Source: JAAYCB01 sp012744395
GTDB lineage: Bacteria; Planctomycetota; Planctomycetia; Pirellulales; Thermoguttaceae
Length of the DNA stretch: 50,385 bases
Direction: 5' to 3'
Assembly: GCA_028703175.1 (NCBI GenBank)
Contig: JAQVNJ010000032.1
Span: 1-50,385 of the forward strand
The notes beneath the pieces are model-generated. The model made no database searches and was not told the DNA's origin. It saw only the letters and a list, made by a program, of their open reading frames with translations. Made by a program: the position numbers and the translations under genes. This document shows positions 26,714 to 36,299 of the stretch, piece after piece. The stretch's first letter is position 1. Every line of letters begins with the position of its first letter.

Positions 26714-26850
26714 TGTCGAATGTCGAATGGAGGGAGTCTTGTTTTCCAGTGTTCGGTTGCTGGAACTTGGTTGTCAAGCCCGAGTCTGGGAACGAGGAAA
26801 CGGCTGATGGCTGACGGCTGACGGCTGATGGCTAATCGCTGACGGCTGCC
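26714..26850. repeat. Heptamer tandem repeat and repeat-rich spacer between lptD and dgkA
   Basis: 26802-26850 consists of seven consecutive 7-base units of the type GGCTGAC/GGCTGAT, ending 3 bases before the lptD stop. Nearby are AATGTCG words at 26714-26731 and a decayed copy of the GTTCCCAAGC palindrome at about 26760-26795. Such mosaics appear in several gaps of this window. Confidence 0.7.
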
Positions 26851-26853
26851 TTC

Positions 26854-29853
26854 TCACTCCAGTCCATACGCGCCCGCGACCGGGATGCTCGCGCCGCCGA
26901 CGCGTCCCAACCGGCTCTTGGGCAGGAAGCGGGGTTCGATCGCCAGGTGGACTCCCAGGCTGTCGCGGCTGGCGTCGACATTCAGGCCGGCACTGACCAG
27001 GAACGACTCGCCGATGCGGGTGAAGGTGAGGCTCTGGCCGATGTTGTTGTTGTCGGCGATGTCCATCGAGGCGCCGAACGTGGTAACCCATTTTTCGTTC
27101 ATGCGGTAGGTGTGCGAATAGGAGAGGATGGTGCTCTCGATGGGGCCGTTGAGGAAGTGGATGCCGGCGTAGATGCTGCCGCGTTCGGGCCGGTTGAGGA
27201 AACCGCCGAAGCTGACGAGTTTTCCGCCGTCGTCGAAGAAGTCGAAGTAGCCGGAGGAGAGCAGGGTGACACGGTCGCCGACGTGCCAGCGGAGGTCGTA
27301 ATCGACCAGCCCGAGGACATTTCCGAAGTTATCGTTGTCCGCGCGGGGGAAGAGCGTTGCGTGGGTGTCGAAGGTGATCCAATCGACGATCCGCTCCTGG
27401 CCCGGCTTGCCGCGCTTGGTCTGCCAGCGGTGGCGCATGCCGAGGCGGAAGACCGCCAGATCGTCGGCGATTTCGCTGCTCGGGGAGGTGACCCAGCCGC
27501 CGAGTCCGGACCGGAGGGCGTAGGACCGCTCGTCGAACCGGTAGGGTGTCGCGCCGCCGAAGGTGGTGACGGCGAGACGGCGGCGGAAGGCTTCGATCGA
27601 GTCGTCGTCGAGCGGATCGTAGAGCGGGAGCTGCTGGAGGTCCTGGTCCGCTTCGGCGAAGGCCAGTTCGGCGTCGAAAATCACTTTGTGGGCCAGTCCA
27701 TTGAGATTCAGGAGATCGTTGCGGACCGCCGGATCGATGCGCCAGAAGGGGATGCTGGCGCGGACGCCGGCCTGCCCGTAGAGGCGCTGGACATCGTCGC
27801 CATAGATGTTTTGTCCCCAGTGGGCGAACTCGCCGAGGGCGTAGGGGACGATTTTGAAGGGGCCGGCCCGCAGAGGGAGGTCCAGTTCGTGGCGGGTGGC
27901 GAAGCGTTCGCCTTCCAGCGAGAGGGGATCGGCCGGCCCGCTGCTCTCCCAAGGCAGCCAGCGGAACAGGGCGGCGTCGGCCGGGTTCTCCGGCCGGCTG
28001 GCGGCGTCGAAGCGGGCGTAGCCGAGGCTTGTGTGTTCGTACCAGGTGAGCCGGTCGCCGAGCAACTCCTGGCCGAGCCAGAAATGATCCGCCCGCGGCA
28101 GCCAGCCGGTCTGCGTCATGAAGGCGTTGATCCGGGCGTCGGCCGAGACGCTCCAGGAGATGTTGTCGCGCGTCCGTTTCAGCTCGATGCCGGTGGTCTG
28201 GTCCTTCTGCTCGTCCCACTCGCGCTCGAGATACCCTTCGAGGAAGTTGCGGTCGCTGATCCAGCCGGCCTCGGCGGAGAGCTGGAAATCGCCCGGCAAC
28301 CGCTGGCGATGCTGCCAGAAGAGCCGCCAGCGGTAGTCTTTTTCCGGATCGAGATTCCGCCTTCCGAAGCCGAGGTTGTCGTGGCCGCCGTCCTCGATTC
28401 CCCAATAGTCGACCAGGCCGGAGGCGGGGCCGGGAAGCTTGAAGAAATCGTCGCGGGCGTAGCGGAAGGTCGTACCGTGGCCGATGCCGCGCTTGCTCAG
28501 GTAGTCGGCGCTGATGTCCCAGTCGGTCCCCTCGGGCCGGCTCTTCAGGCCGAGGATTTCGTAGGCGTCCCAGTCGGTGAGGACCTGGGTGCCGAAGACG
28601 CTGTCGTTCTTGACCCGCACGCGGCGGACGAAAAAGGAGGGCTCCTCGAGGTTGGTCGCCAGCCGCGGCCACCAGAGGATGGGAACGTCGCCGATGAAAA
28701 GGGCGTTGTTCTCGCTGGTCACGAAGTACTCGTGGTCGACAACCGGCGTGCCGGTCTGTTCGTCGATCCGAGGCTGTCCGGTGGCCGGATCGAGCGCGGC
28801 TCTGGGGGTGTCGTCGAGGGTCGCGGTTTCAACCTGGATGCGATAGCCGGGCCGGCCCATCCGGCTGGCGGTGAGGAACGCGTTTTGGGCGAAGAACCGG
28901 CTGGGCCCGAGCTGCTGGAGGATTTCGGTCCTGAGCCGGAGCACGCCCTCGTAGTCGGGCACCGGCGTGAGCAGCTCGGCCTGGAGAACGACGCCCGTCC
29001 GCCGGGCGACGTCGTAGTACATGCGCTCAGCGCGGATCACGGCCTCGCCCTGGCGGAAGACGACGTTGCCCTCCATGTAAACCTCCAGGGGGACGTTGCC
29101 CGCCTGGAACGACTCGCCGCGCTGGTCGCGCTGGAGGATGTTTTCCGTCCAGATCACCAGCCGATCGGCGGAGATATCGATCGAGTCGACGGTGACCGGT
29201 CCGACGGCCACGTCGCCAAGCCCGTCGACGATCAGGTTGACGCCCGAGTCGATCAGGGCGATGCCCTGGTTGGTGATCGGATCGACGAACCATTCGGCCT
29301 GGACGGGCAGATTGCTGCGTGGAAAGAGGCGGATTCGCCGCGTGCCCTGGGGCGCGGGGCGGACCGCCGGTTCCGACGCGGCACTGTACTGGGCGCGGAC
29401 GACTTCGCCGTTCCCGCCGGGCTGCCGCCGCCGCGCGACGGCCCGGTCGACCAGGGGGGGCTGGACCGCCGGCGGCGCGACGACTTCGCTGACTTGCACG
29501 TCGACGGATCGGGACTTGGCGAAGCGGTGGTACCAGGCGGGGCTCGTCTGCCGGACGCGGCCGCCTTCCGGGCCGGGATCGATGGCCACGTTGCCCTCGA
29601 AATATGCCAGCACGCGGCTGAAACCCGGCTCGGGCGACGCGTTCCGTTCGATCCAGAGCAGGGCCTGGTCCCCCTCGGCCGTGTAGGAGCCTTGCGTGAT
29701 CCGGCAGCCCCGATCGACGAGCCAGACCTCGTAGGCCCCCTCGGTCCAGCGGCTCGCCCGCGATCCGCTGATGCGGATCATCTCGGCCGGATCGGCCTCG
29801 GGCAGGGCGATCTCGGCAAGCGACAGCGCCGGCGCCAACAGGAGAGCCCCCAC
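26854..29853 (-). CDS. lptD: LptD/OstA-like outer-membrane LPS-assembly protein
   Basis: 999 aa from the GTG at 29853. The first 20 residues are the hydrophobic part of a signal peptide (GALLLAPALSLAE) without basic residues, so the true start may be further upstream or the 5' end may be frameshifted. Residues 20-350 contain OstA/LptA-like jellyroll units (for example ISADRLVIWTENI, then EVYMEGNVVFRQGEAVIRAERMYYD). The last 600 residues alternate aromatic and charged residues as in a large beta barrel, ending in strands such as FTRIGESFLVSAGLNVDASRDSLGVHL. LptD inserts LPS into the outer leaflet. Planctomycete homologues are divergent, so the lipid carried is not certain. Confidence 0.78.
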   Translation of the reverse strand: MGALLLAPALSLAEIALPEADPAEMIRISGSRASRWTEGAYEVWLVDRGCRITQGSYTAEGDQALLWIERNASPEPGFSRVLAYFEGNVAIDPGPEGGRVRQTSPAWYHRFAKSRSVDVQVSEVVAPPAVQPPLVDRAVARRRQPGGNGEVVRAQYSAASEPAVRPAPQGTRRIRLFPRSNLPVQAEWFVDPITNQGIALIDSGVNLIVDGLGDVAVGPVTVDSIDISADRLVIWTENILQRDQRGESFQAGNVPLEVYMEGNVVFRQGEAVIRAERMYYDVARRTGVVLQAELLTPVPDYEGVLRLRTEILQQLGPSRFFAQNAFLTASRMGRPGYRIQVETATLDDTPRAALDPATGQPRIDEQTGTPVVDHEYFVTSENNALFIGDVPILWWPRLATNLEEPSFFVRRVRVKNDSVFGTQVLTDWDAYEILGLKSRPEGTDWDISADYLSKRGIGHGTTFRYARDDFFKLPGPASGLVDYWGIEDGGHDNLGFGRRNLDPEKDYRWRLFWQHRQRLPGDFQLSAEAGWISDRNFLEGYLEREWDEQKDQTTGIELKRTRDNISWSVSADARINAFMTQTGWLPRADHFWLGQELLGDRLTWYEHTSLGYARFDAASRPENPADAALFRWLPWESSGPADPLSLEGERFATRHELDLPLRAGPFKIVPYALGEFAHWGQNIYGDDVQRLYGQAGVRASIPFWRIDPAVRNDLLNLNGLAHKVIFDAELAFAEADQDLQQLPLYDPLDDDSIEAFRRRLAVTTFGGATPYRFDERSYALRSGLGGWVTSPSSEIADDLAVFRLGMRHRWQTKRGKPGQERIVDWITFDTHATLFPRADNDNFGNVLGLVDYDLRWHVGDRVTLLSSGYFDFFDDGGKLVSFGGFLNRPERGSIYAGIHFLNGPIESTILSYSHTYRMNEKWVTTFGASMDIADNNNIGQSLTFTRIGESFLVSAGLNVDASRDSLGVHLAIEPRFLPKSRLGRVGGASIPVAGAYGLE

Positions 29854-30234
29854 GATGGCCGCGCAGAGCGAAACAGAGACAGCGCGCGACCGCTGCGCGC
29901 CGCACGACGGGCGGATCGAGTTGCCCGAATCAGGGAAGTTCAGCGGTGTAACATCCGTGTCTGGCTCCCGCCAGGTGGATCCATGCCGGGGGAGCGAACC
30001 GCAAACAGTCGCGAATTCAACCAGTCAGGCCGGCGATCGGTGGCCGGAAAACGGGGGCTCCACCTCGCCGCCAAGCTCCGACGCTCCACTTCGTTGCCGA
30101 GCTCCAGCTTGGGAACGCTCAGGAGGCGCGGCAAACGGAACACGTTCCGTCTGACGCAGCGGAGCGGCCAGATTATAGGTAGGGCCCGCCGTGGGATCAA
30201 GGCAGGTTCAGCGACTGCCAGAACATCACAAGCC
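29854..30234. other. Upstream region of lptD with REP-like palindrome
   Basis: 381 bases. The part next to lptD may hold the missing signal-peptide codons and promoter. 30092-30117 is a diverged copy of the CGTTCCCAAGCT palindrome (reads CGTTGCCGAGCT on the left arm, AGCTTGGGAACG on the right). A further half-copy lies near 30061-30080. No gene supported. Confidence 0.5.
30092..30117. repeat. REP-like palindrome copy
   Basis: A 26-base inverted repeat matching the elements at 35283 and 35342 on the right arm exactly and on the left arm except for two positions. It lies between the glycosyltransferase stop and the lptD start. Confidence 0.65.
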
Positions 30235-31536
30235 TCAATCAGACAATGGCTTGCGACGAGAGAGACTCCCCCACAACGATCCAAGTCCGGCAGCCGAGGC
30301 GGCTGCGACCACCGGAATGAGGGGGGCACGCATCCGCATGTTCGTCCAGAAAACCGTATGGACCGCGGTGAAGACGACCACCAGGAGCAGTCCCCAGGAC
30401 CAGCCCGAAACGAGGCGATTCCGCCCGACTTTGCCGCGGGCCAGGGCAACCAGCCCGACCAGGGCCAGCAGCGACTCGGCGGCGTAGAAGACCGCCACGG
30501 CCCATCGCGCCCCACGCCCGCGGGCGGTCTCGGCGGAGTCGATGCGGTGCGGAAGGAGGGCCCAGGTCCTACCCAGCCGGACGAGACAGGCGTAGGCAAA
30601 CATCCGCGGCCGCGACCGAATCGTCTGGCAGGCGTCGGCATAGGCCAACCGGTCGGCGGCCACCTCGTCGCCGGGAGCCAGCGACTGGGCCCGGACGGAC
30701 CAATCGCTGTTGAACTGGTCGGCGTTCCAGGTCTCGCCCGGCGAGCGGCGGCCGAGGTAGTCGTAGAAGCTCGGGTTGTTCGCCAACAGGAGTGTGAAAC
30801 CTCCGTGGTTTGTCGCCGGGGTCGGTTTTCCGAAATGCAGGGCATTCCGCGCGGCCCAGGGCCCGAGGACAACCGCCGCGGCGATCGCCGCGGCGGCCAG
30901 CAACCGGGCGCGCTGCCGCCACCCCTTGCCGAACCAGGGCAGAAGGACGATCACCAGCCCGAGCCAGGGGAGAAACGTCGGTCGGCAGAGGGCGGCCGCC
31001 GCGATCAGGCCGCCGGCCGCCGCGGCGCGGCGGCCGGTGGCCTGCGCGGCGCAGGCGGTCACCGCCAACAGGCTTGCCGCGGCGAGAAGCGTCGCCAGCG
31101 TTTCGGTCATCACGAGCGTCGACTGGGCAAGCAGAATCGGATCGACGGCCACGAGCACCGCGGCGGCCGGGGCCCAGCGGCCGAGCCCCCAGCGCTCGGC
31201 CAGCCGGCAACTGAAAAACACGGTCGCCAGGGCGAGCAGGACGTGGGCGGCGGCGAGACTGAGGCGCGCCTCGGCGTCGACGCTCAGGCAGGCCGCCAGG
31301 AGGAGCGGATAGAGCGGGGGGCGGGTGGCCGTGGGAATGTCTTTTGAACCGAGACAGCCGTGTTCGACGAGATTCCCGGCGACGGCCCGGTAGGCGTCGG
31401 GATCGCCGTCAAACGCTTGGGGGGTGGCGGCGATGATGCCGGCGCGGACCACGAGCGTCAGCACCAGGAGCGCCGCCGGGATGAGCCGGTCGGGTCGGGG
31501 CGGGGCGGGGCGGGTCGACTCGTCCGGATGGGTCAT
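30235..31536 (-). CDS. GT39-like polytopic glycosyltransferase (PMT/ArnT superfamily)
   Basis: 433 aa with about 9-10 membrane helices. The first periplasmic loop carries the acidic motif DGDPDAY (Asp43, Asp45, Asp47) typical of lipid-linked sugar transferases of the PMT/ArnT fold, followed by ATRPPLYPLLLA. These enzymes move a sugar from a polyprenyl-phosphate donor to a protein, lipid or glycan on the outer side of the inner membrane. Acceptor and donor are unknown. The ATG at 31536 overlaps the stop of the DUF4159 gene by four bases (ATGA), so the two are translationally coupled. A longer same-frame extension upstream is antisense-like and not used. Confidence 0.82.
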   Translation of the reverse strand: MTHPDESTRPAPPRPDRLIPAALLVLTLVVRAGIIAATPQAFDGDPDAYRAVAGNLVEHGCLGSKDIPTATRPPLYPLLLAACLSVDAEARLSLAAAHVLLALATVFFSCRLAERWGLGRWAPAAAVLVAVDPILLAQSTLVMTETLATLLAAASLLAVTACAAQATGRRAAAAGGLIAAAALCRPTFLPWLGLVIVLLPWFGKGWRQRARLLAAAAIAAAVVLGPWAARNALHFGKPTPATNHGGFTLLLANNPSFYDYLGRRSPGETWNADQFNSDWSVRAQSLAPGDEVAADRLAYADACQTIRSRPRMFAYACLVRLGRTWALLPHRIDSAETARGRGARWAVAVFYAAESLLALVGLVALARGKVGRNRLVSGWSWGLLLVVVFTAVHTVFWTNMRMRAPLIPVVAAASAAGLGSLWGSLSRRKPLSD

Positions 31537-33890
31537 TGCTGGAGGGAATAGAGGAGGACGTTCAGCCCGATCCGCGCGGCGTCTTCGCGGATGTAGCCGC
31601 GGCATTCCAGGGAGTTCTGCTTCTCCAGGGCGCAGCTCAGGTCGAATCGCGAGAAGAGGACGCCATAGCGGTCCGCGAAGCGGATGCCTTCCAGATCGGG
31701 CGGGACCTTGCGGAGGATGTCTTCGAGCCGTTCGCCCCGGCCCCGCTGCTGCGGATCGCGGCGGGTGACCAGCGCGAGGTCGAAACCACCGTAGGCGGGC
31801 GTGAGCAGGGGATGGCTGGCGGGGATCGGTTCCAAGGGCAGGTCGGGAAACATCGTGGCCATTTCGCGGCGGAACGATTCGGCGAAGGGTTCGCTGGCGC
31901 AGATCGCGTTGGCCAGCAGCAGGCCGCCGCGCTGGAGGTAGTTTTTGAGCTGCTCGCGTTCCGCGTCGGTCAAGGAGAACCGGTTCCGCCCGTGCATGAA
32001 GACCAGCGGGTAGTCGAAGATCTCGCGATCCGTGAGGCGGATCGGTTTTTCTCGGGCGCGGGTGCGGAGGTTCAACTGGGCGGCGGCGACTTCCATGAGG
32101 TTGACCAGCGCTCTCGGGGCCGAGTCGCATCCGCCGGGATGGCGGAGATTGGCGATCCGGATCCGCCCGCGGTCGAAGGCGTCGCCGTCGGCGGCCTTCT
32201 GGAGTTGGCTGGGGATTTCGTCCTTGGTTTTCAGCTCCCGGTTGGTTGCGTAGGCGAGGATGTTGATTCCGGTGGAGAGCCCCGCCTGGACCTGGTCGGC
32301 GACTCGCTTGGGGTATTCCGTTTCGCGGCCCGCGCGGGAGAGTTCCCAGAGGCAGGAGAGCGAGGGCTGGAGCTTGCCCGGCTCGGCCGGCGGGCAGTAG
32401 ACGACGCTCGTGCGGCAGCCGAAGTCGATCCCGTAGATCGGCCGCAGGTAGTTCGGATCGACCCGTTCCTCGGCCCTCCAGATGGGATGCTCGGGGGGCA
32501 GCAGGCGGAGGCGGTATTCCTCTTCGGGAAACACGCGGGCGACGAGCTGGCGGAATCCGCGGTCGAACTCCTCGCCGGCGCAGTAGGCCTCGGCGAACAG
32601 GAACCCGCCGCGGTCGAGGTACCCGCGAAGTTTGCGGGCGAGGTCGTCTTGCCCCGGCTCGGCGGCGGGCAGGGGACTCGTGCCGCCGCAGAAATAGAGC
32701 ACGGGGGACTGCATCAGGTCGTCGACGGTCGCCGCTTGCAGGTCGACGACCTGCCAGGTCAGATCGATCCGCCAGCGGGATTCGACATAGCGGGCGAGGT
32801 TGTTCACGTCGGCGCGGTGCTGGTTCCACTGTTCCTCGGGGCCGTGGCGGAGCTTGGTCAGCAGCACCGGCCGGCGGCCCTTGGAGAGGAACAGCAAGGC
32901 CAGGCTGGTGGCGATCAGGGGATTGTCCTCGGCCATGCTCGTGCCGACCCAGAAGTCGGCCATCGCGCCCTGGCTGGCCAACAGCATCGCGGTGCCTTCC
33001 CGGTACCAGTCGTGCCCGCCGATGAAGCGCCGCGCGGTCAGCCGCCCGACGCGTTCGACGCCGTAGAGGTAATACAGGGTCCAGTACTTGCCGCCGTTGG
33101 GGTTGTGGGTGACGGTGAAATTCGCGCCCAGCCACTGCATCGCCCGCTCGATGCGGTTCGAATCGGACTGGTCCTGCTGGCAGCAGTTGATCTGGTCGCC
33201 CTCGACGTGCGCGTCGCCCGCGCGGATGCGTCCGGAGGCGATCACCAGCGAGGCGATCCCGGCACAGGTCATGCTGCCGGTCCCGGCGGTGCTCGTATCG
33301 ACGCGGTACCCGAAGGAGCCGTCGTCGTTCTGGGCCCGCTCCCAGTATTCCTTGGCGAACCGCCAGGTGCGGTCGGAGACTCGGACGCCCGCGCGTTCGG
33401 CCTCGTAGAGGGCGAGCAGGGCGAACTGCGAATTGGAGTTGTCGCCGGAAGGGCTCGCCTTGTTGTACCCCCAGGAACCCTTGAAGGTGCCGTCCTGAAT
33501 CTGCATCTGCTCGAACCAGTTGACGTTGCGGAGAATCAGGTTGCGGAACCGCCCGGGATTGGCCTGGGCAAAGACCATCGTTTGCAGCGAGGTGGCGTAG
33601 TTCTCCTGCGGCTTCTGCTGTTCGAGGTAGTCCAGGGCTTTGTTGAGCGCGGGGTCGCCGGGCGGAACGCCGGAATTCAACAGGGCCAGCGTACACAGGC
33701 CCGTAATCCCGACCGGGTCATTCTGGTAGGGTGTCCACGAGCCGTCGTTCCGCTGCTGCCGCTTGAGGTACCCTACGCCCCCCTCGATGACCTTGCGGAC
33801 CCGCTCGGGCGGAATGTCGTCGCAGAACGCCGGCGCAAAGGTCGCAAGCGTCATTCCCGCGGCAATCAGCAGGCGCGTTATGGAGCGCAC
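31533..33890 (-). CDS. Secreted terpenoid-cyclase-fold protein with two tandem DUF4159 domains
   Basis: 785 aa from GTG at 33890, chosen because residues 1-25 then form a clean signal peptide (MRSITRLLIAAGMTLATFAPAFCDD); an in-frame ATG at 33983 would add 31 residues. Residues 30-320 contain prenyltransferase/squalene-cyclase-type repeats (GVGYLKRQQRNDGSWTPY, then WFEQMQIQDGTFKGSWGYN, then AQNDDGSFGYR). Residues 365-575 and 575-785 each resemble DUF4159, a Rossmann/GATase-like unit (PVLYFCGGTSPL..LRGYLDRGGFLFAEA; second copy YPLVFMHGRN..LKNYLQRGGLLLANA). DUF4159 genes commonly accompany MoxR/BatA clusters in planctomycetes, as here divergently. Function unknown; probably periplasmic. Confidence 0.8.
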   Translation of the reverse strand: MRSITRLLIAAGMTLATFAPAFCDDIPPERVRKVIEGGVGYLKRQQRNDGSWTPYQNDPVGITGLCTLALLNSGVPPGDPALNKALDYLEQQKPQENYATSLQTMVFAQANPGRFRNLILRNVNWFEQMQIQDGTFKGSWGYNKASPSGDNSNSQFALLALYEAERAGVRVSDRTWRFAKEYWERAQNDDGSFGYRVDTSTAGTGSMTCAGIASLVIASGRIRAGDAHVEGDQINCCQQDQSDSNRIERAMQWLGANFTVTHNPNGGKYWTLYYLYGVERVGRLTARRFIGGHDWYREGTAMLLASQGAMADFWVGTSMAEDNPLIATSLALLFLSKGRRPVLLTKLRHGPEEQWNQHRADVNNLARYVESRWRIDLTWQVVDLQAATVDDLMQSPVLYFCGGTSPLPAAEPGQDDLARKLRGYLDRGGFLFAEAYCAGEEFDRGFRQLVARVFPEEEYRLRLLPPEHPIWRAEERVDPNYLRPIYGIDFGCRTSVVYCPPAEPGKLQPSLSCLWELSRAGRETEYPKRVADQVQAGLSTGINILAYATNRELKTKDEIPSQLQKAADGDAFDRGRIRIANLRHPGGCDSAPRALVNLMEVAAAQLNLRTRAREKPIRLTDREIFDYPLVFMHGRNRFSLTDAEREQLKNYLQRGGLLLANAICASEPFAESFRREMATMFPDLPLEPIPASHPLLTPAYGGFDLALVTRRDPQQRGRGERLEDILRKVPPDLEGIRFADRYGVLFSRFDLSCALEKQNSLECRGYIREDAARIGLNVLLYSLQQ

Positions 33891-34208
33891 GGATGTCTGC
33901 CTGGCGGGGGGAGTGTGCCAGCACGCGCGGCGAGAAAACACGGCTCGACCGCCGCGCGGCGGGCTTGGGTTATGCTTCAGCATGGCGGAAAAGTCTGCTA
34001 GGTTGGATTTGTTGCCGCCGTTTAACAGTGCCGGCCGCCTTCGGGCTATACAATAATAGGGCCTGGCCGCCGCGGATGGTATCCGCTGGTGGAGCAGCCA
34101 GACGGGTACGCTTCTGCCGGGGGGAGTCCGCGGACCACGCTGGCAGGATGCCCGGCGGCGGTGGCGAACAGAGCGATCGGTGGATCTAGAGCGAGATAGG
34201 ATCAAGCC
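33891..34208. promoter_or_regulatory. Divergent promoter region between DUF4159 gene and second moxR
   Basis: About 300 bases between two divergent starts, so it must drive both. CTATACAATAATAG at 34046-34059 contains a plausible -10 (TACAAT) for moxR, but no matching -35 at 16-18 bases was found. Part of the left side may be translated if the ATG at 33983 is the DUF4159 start. Confidence 0.4.
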
Positions 34209-35231
<1,023 letters not shown>

Positions 35232-35282
35232 GAGCGCAAAATGGGCTGGGGCGCGTGAAAACCTGCTGGTGAGAACCTGCTG

Positions 35283-35308
35283 CGTTCCCAAGCTGGAGCT
35301 TGGGAACG
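35283..35308. repeat. REP-like palindrome copy
   Basis: Perfect 12-base stem CGTTCCCAAGCT with its complement around a GG centre. It lies between moxR and the DUF58 gene. An identical copy starts 59 bases further on. Confidence 0.8.
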
Positions 35309-35341
35309 AGGTGGGGGTGGAGAACTGGCCCCTTCTCGCTG

Positions 35342-35367
35342 CGTTCCCAAGCTGGAGCTTGGGAACG
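35342..35367. repeat. REP-like palindrome copy
   Basis: Identical to the element at 35283-35308. It is followed by ACCCCGAACCCTGAA, the complement of the words that flank the copy at 18.35 kb, so the composite element is shared by the two MoxR clusters. Confidence 0.8.
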
Positions 35368-35405
35368 AGGTGAAGAACTGGACCCCGAACCCTGAAACCT
35401 TCTTC

Positions 35406-36299
35406 ATGTCGACCGCCGAAAAGTATCTCAAGCCGGAAGTCATCCAGCAGATCAAGCGGCTCGACTTGCGCGCGCAGTTCATCGTCAAGGGGTTTTTGCA
35501 GGGGCTGCACGCCAGCCCGTTCCACGGGTTTTCCGTCGAGTTCAGCGAGCATCGCAAGTACACCCCCGGCGACGATCCCAAGGACATCGACTGGCTGATC
35601 TACGCCAAGACCGACAAGTACTACGTCAAGAAGTTCGAGGCGGAGACGAACATCACCGGCTACCTGGTGATGGACCTGAGCCGCTCGATGGGCTACACGT
35701 ACCGCCAGGAGTTGACGAAATTCGACTACAGCATCTGCCTGGCCGCCGCGCTCTGCTACCTGATGATCCACCAGCAGGACCCGGTCGGACTGCTGACTTT
35801 CGACGAGAAGATCCGCAACAGCCTGGCCCCGAAGTCGCGGCGCGGGCAGCTTGGCGACGTCCTCTCGCTGCTGGCGAATCTGAAGCCGGAGGGCAAGACC
35901 GACGTGGCCGCCAGCCTGAACCAGGTGGCGGCCATGCTCCGGCACGCCAGCCTGGTGATGATCTTTTCCGATCTGCTGGCCGATCCGGAACCGATCCTCC
36001 AAGCGCTCTACAGGCTCCGGCACGGCGGGCACGACGTGATCTTGTTTCACGTGCTCGATGAGGCCGAGACGAACTTCCCGTTTGGCGGCATGGTCGACCT
36101 GGAGGACCCCGAGACGAGCCAGCGGCTCCAGATCGACGCGGACGCCTTCCGCCGCGATTACCTTGACCAGGTGGAGGCGTTTCGCAAGACCTACCAGCGC
36201 GAGTCCGCCCAGTCGGGCGTCGACTACGTGCCCCTCGATACGAGCATGCCCTTCGACCGCGCGCTGACGGGGTACCTGGCGAGGAGGAAAGGGCGATGA
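35406..36299 (+). CDS. DUF58 (VWA-like) protein, second cluster
   Basis: 297 aa from ATG at 35406; a GTG 12 codons earlier lies inside the repeat element and is not credible. The family block FSVEFSEHRKYTPGDDPKDIDW is present (residues about 44-65). MIDAS DLSRS is intact in the strand TGYLVMDLSRSMGYTY. The C-terminal strands LVMIFSDLLADPE and HDVILFHVLDEAE complete the VWA-like fold. There is no arginine-rich insertion here, unlike the first cluster's DUF58 protein. Its stop overlaps the next gene's start by four bases (ATGA). Confidence 0.9.
   Translation: MSTAEKYLKPEVIQQIKRLDLRAQFIVKGFLQGLHASPFHGFSVEFSEHRKYTPGDDPKDIDWLIYAKTDKYYVKKFEAETNITGYLVMDLSRSMGYTYRQELTKFDYSICLAAALCYLMIHQQDPVGLLTFDEKIRNSLAPKSRRGQLGDVLSLLANLKPEGKTDVAASLNQVAAMLRHASLVMIFSDLLADPEPILQALYRLRHGGHDVILFHVLDEAETNFPFGGMVDLEDPETSQRLQIDADAFRRDYLDQVEAFRKTYQRESAQSGVDYVPLDTSMPFDRALTGYLARRKGR

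Noticed and set aside
26947..31347. Plus-strand open frame of about 1,470 codons
   Set aside because: Antisense to lptD and the glycosyltransferase; low-complexity product without signal peptide or recognisable domain, and it runs through the intergenic palindrome.
33165..33185. GTTCGAATC word resembling a tRNA T-loop
   Set aside because: It lies inside the DUF4159 coding region and no cloverleaf can be drawn around it.
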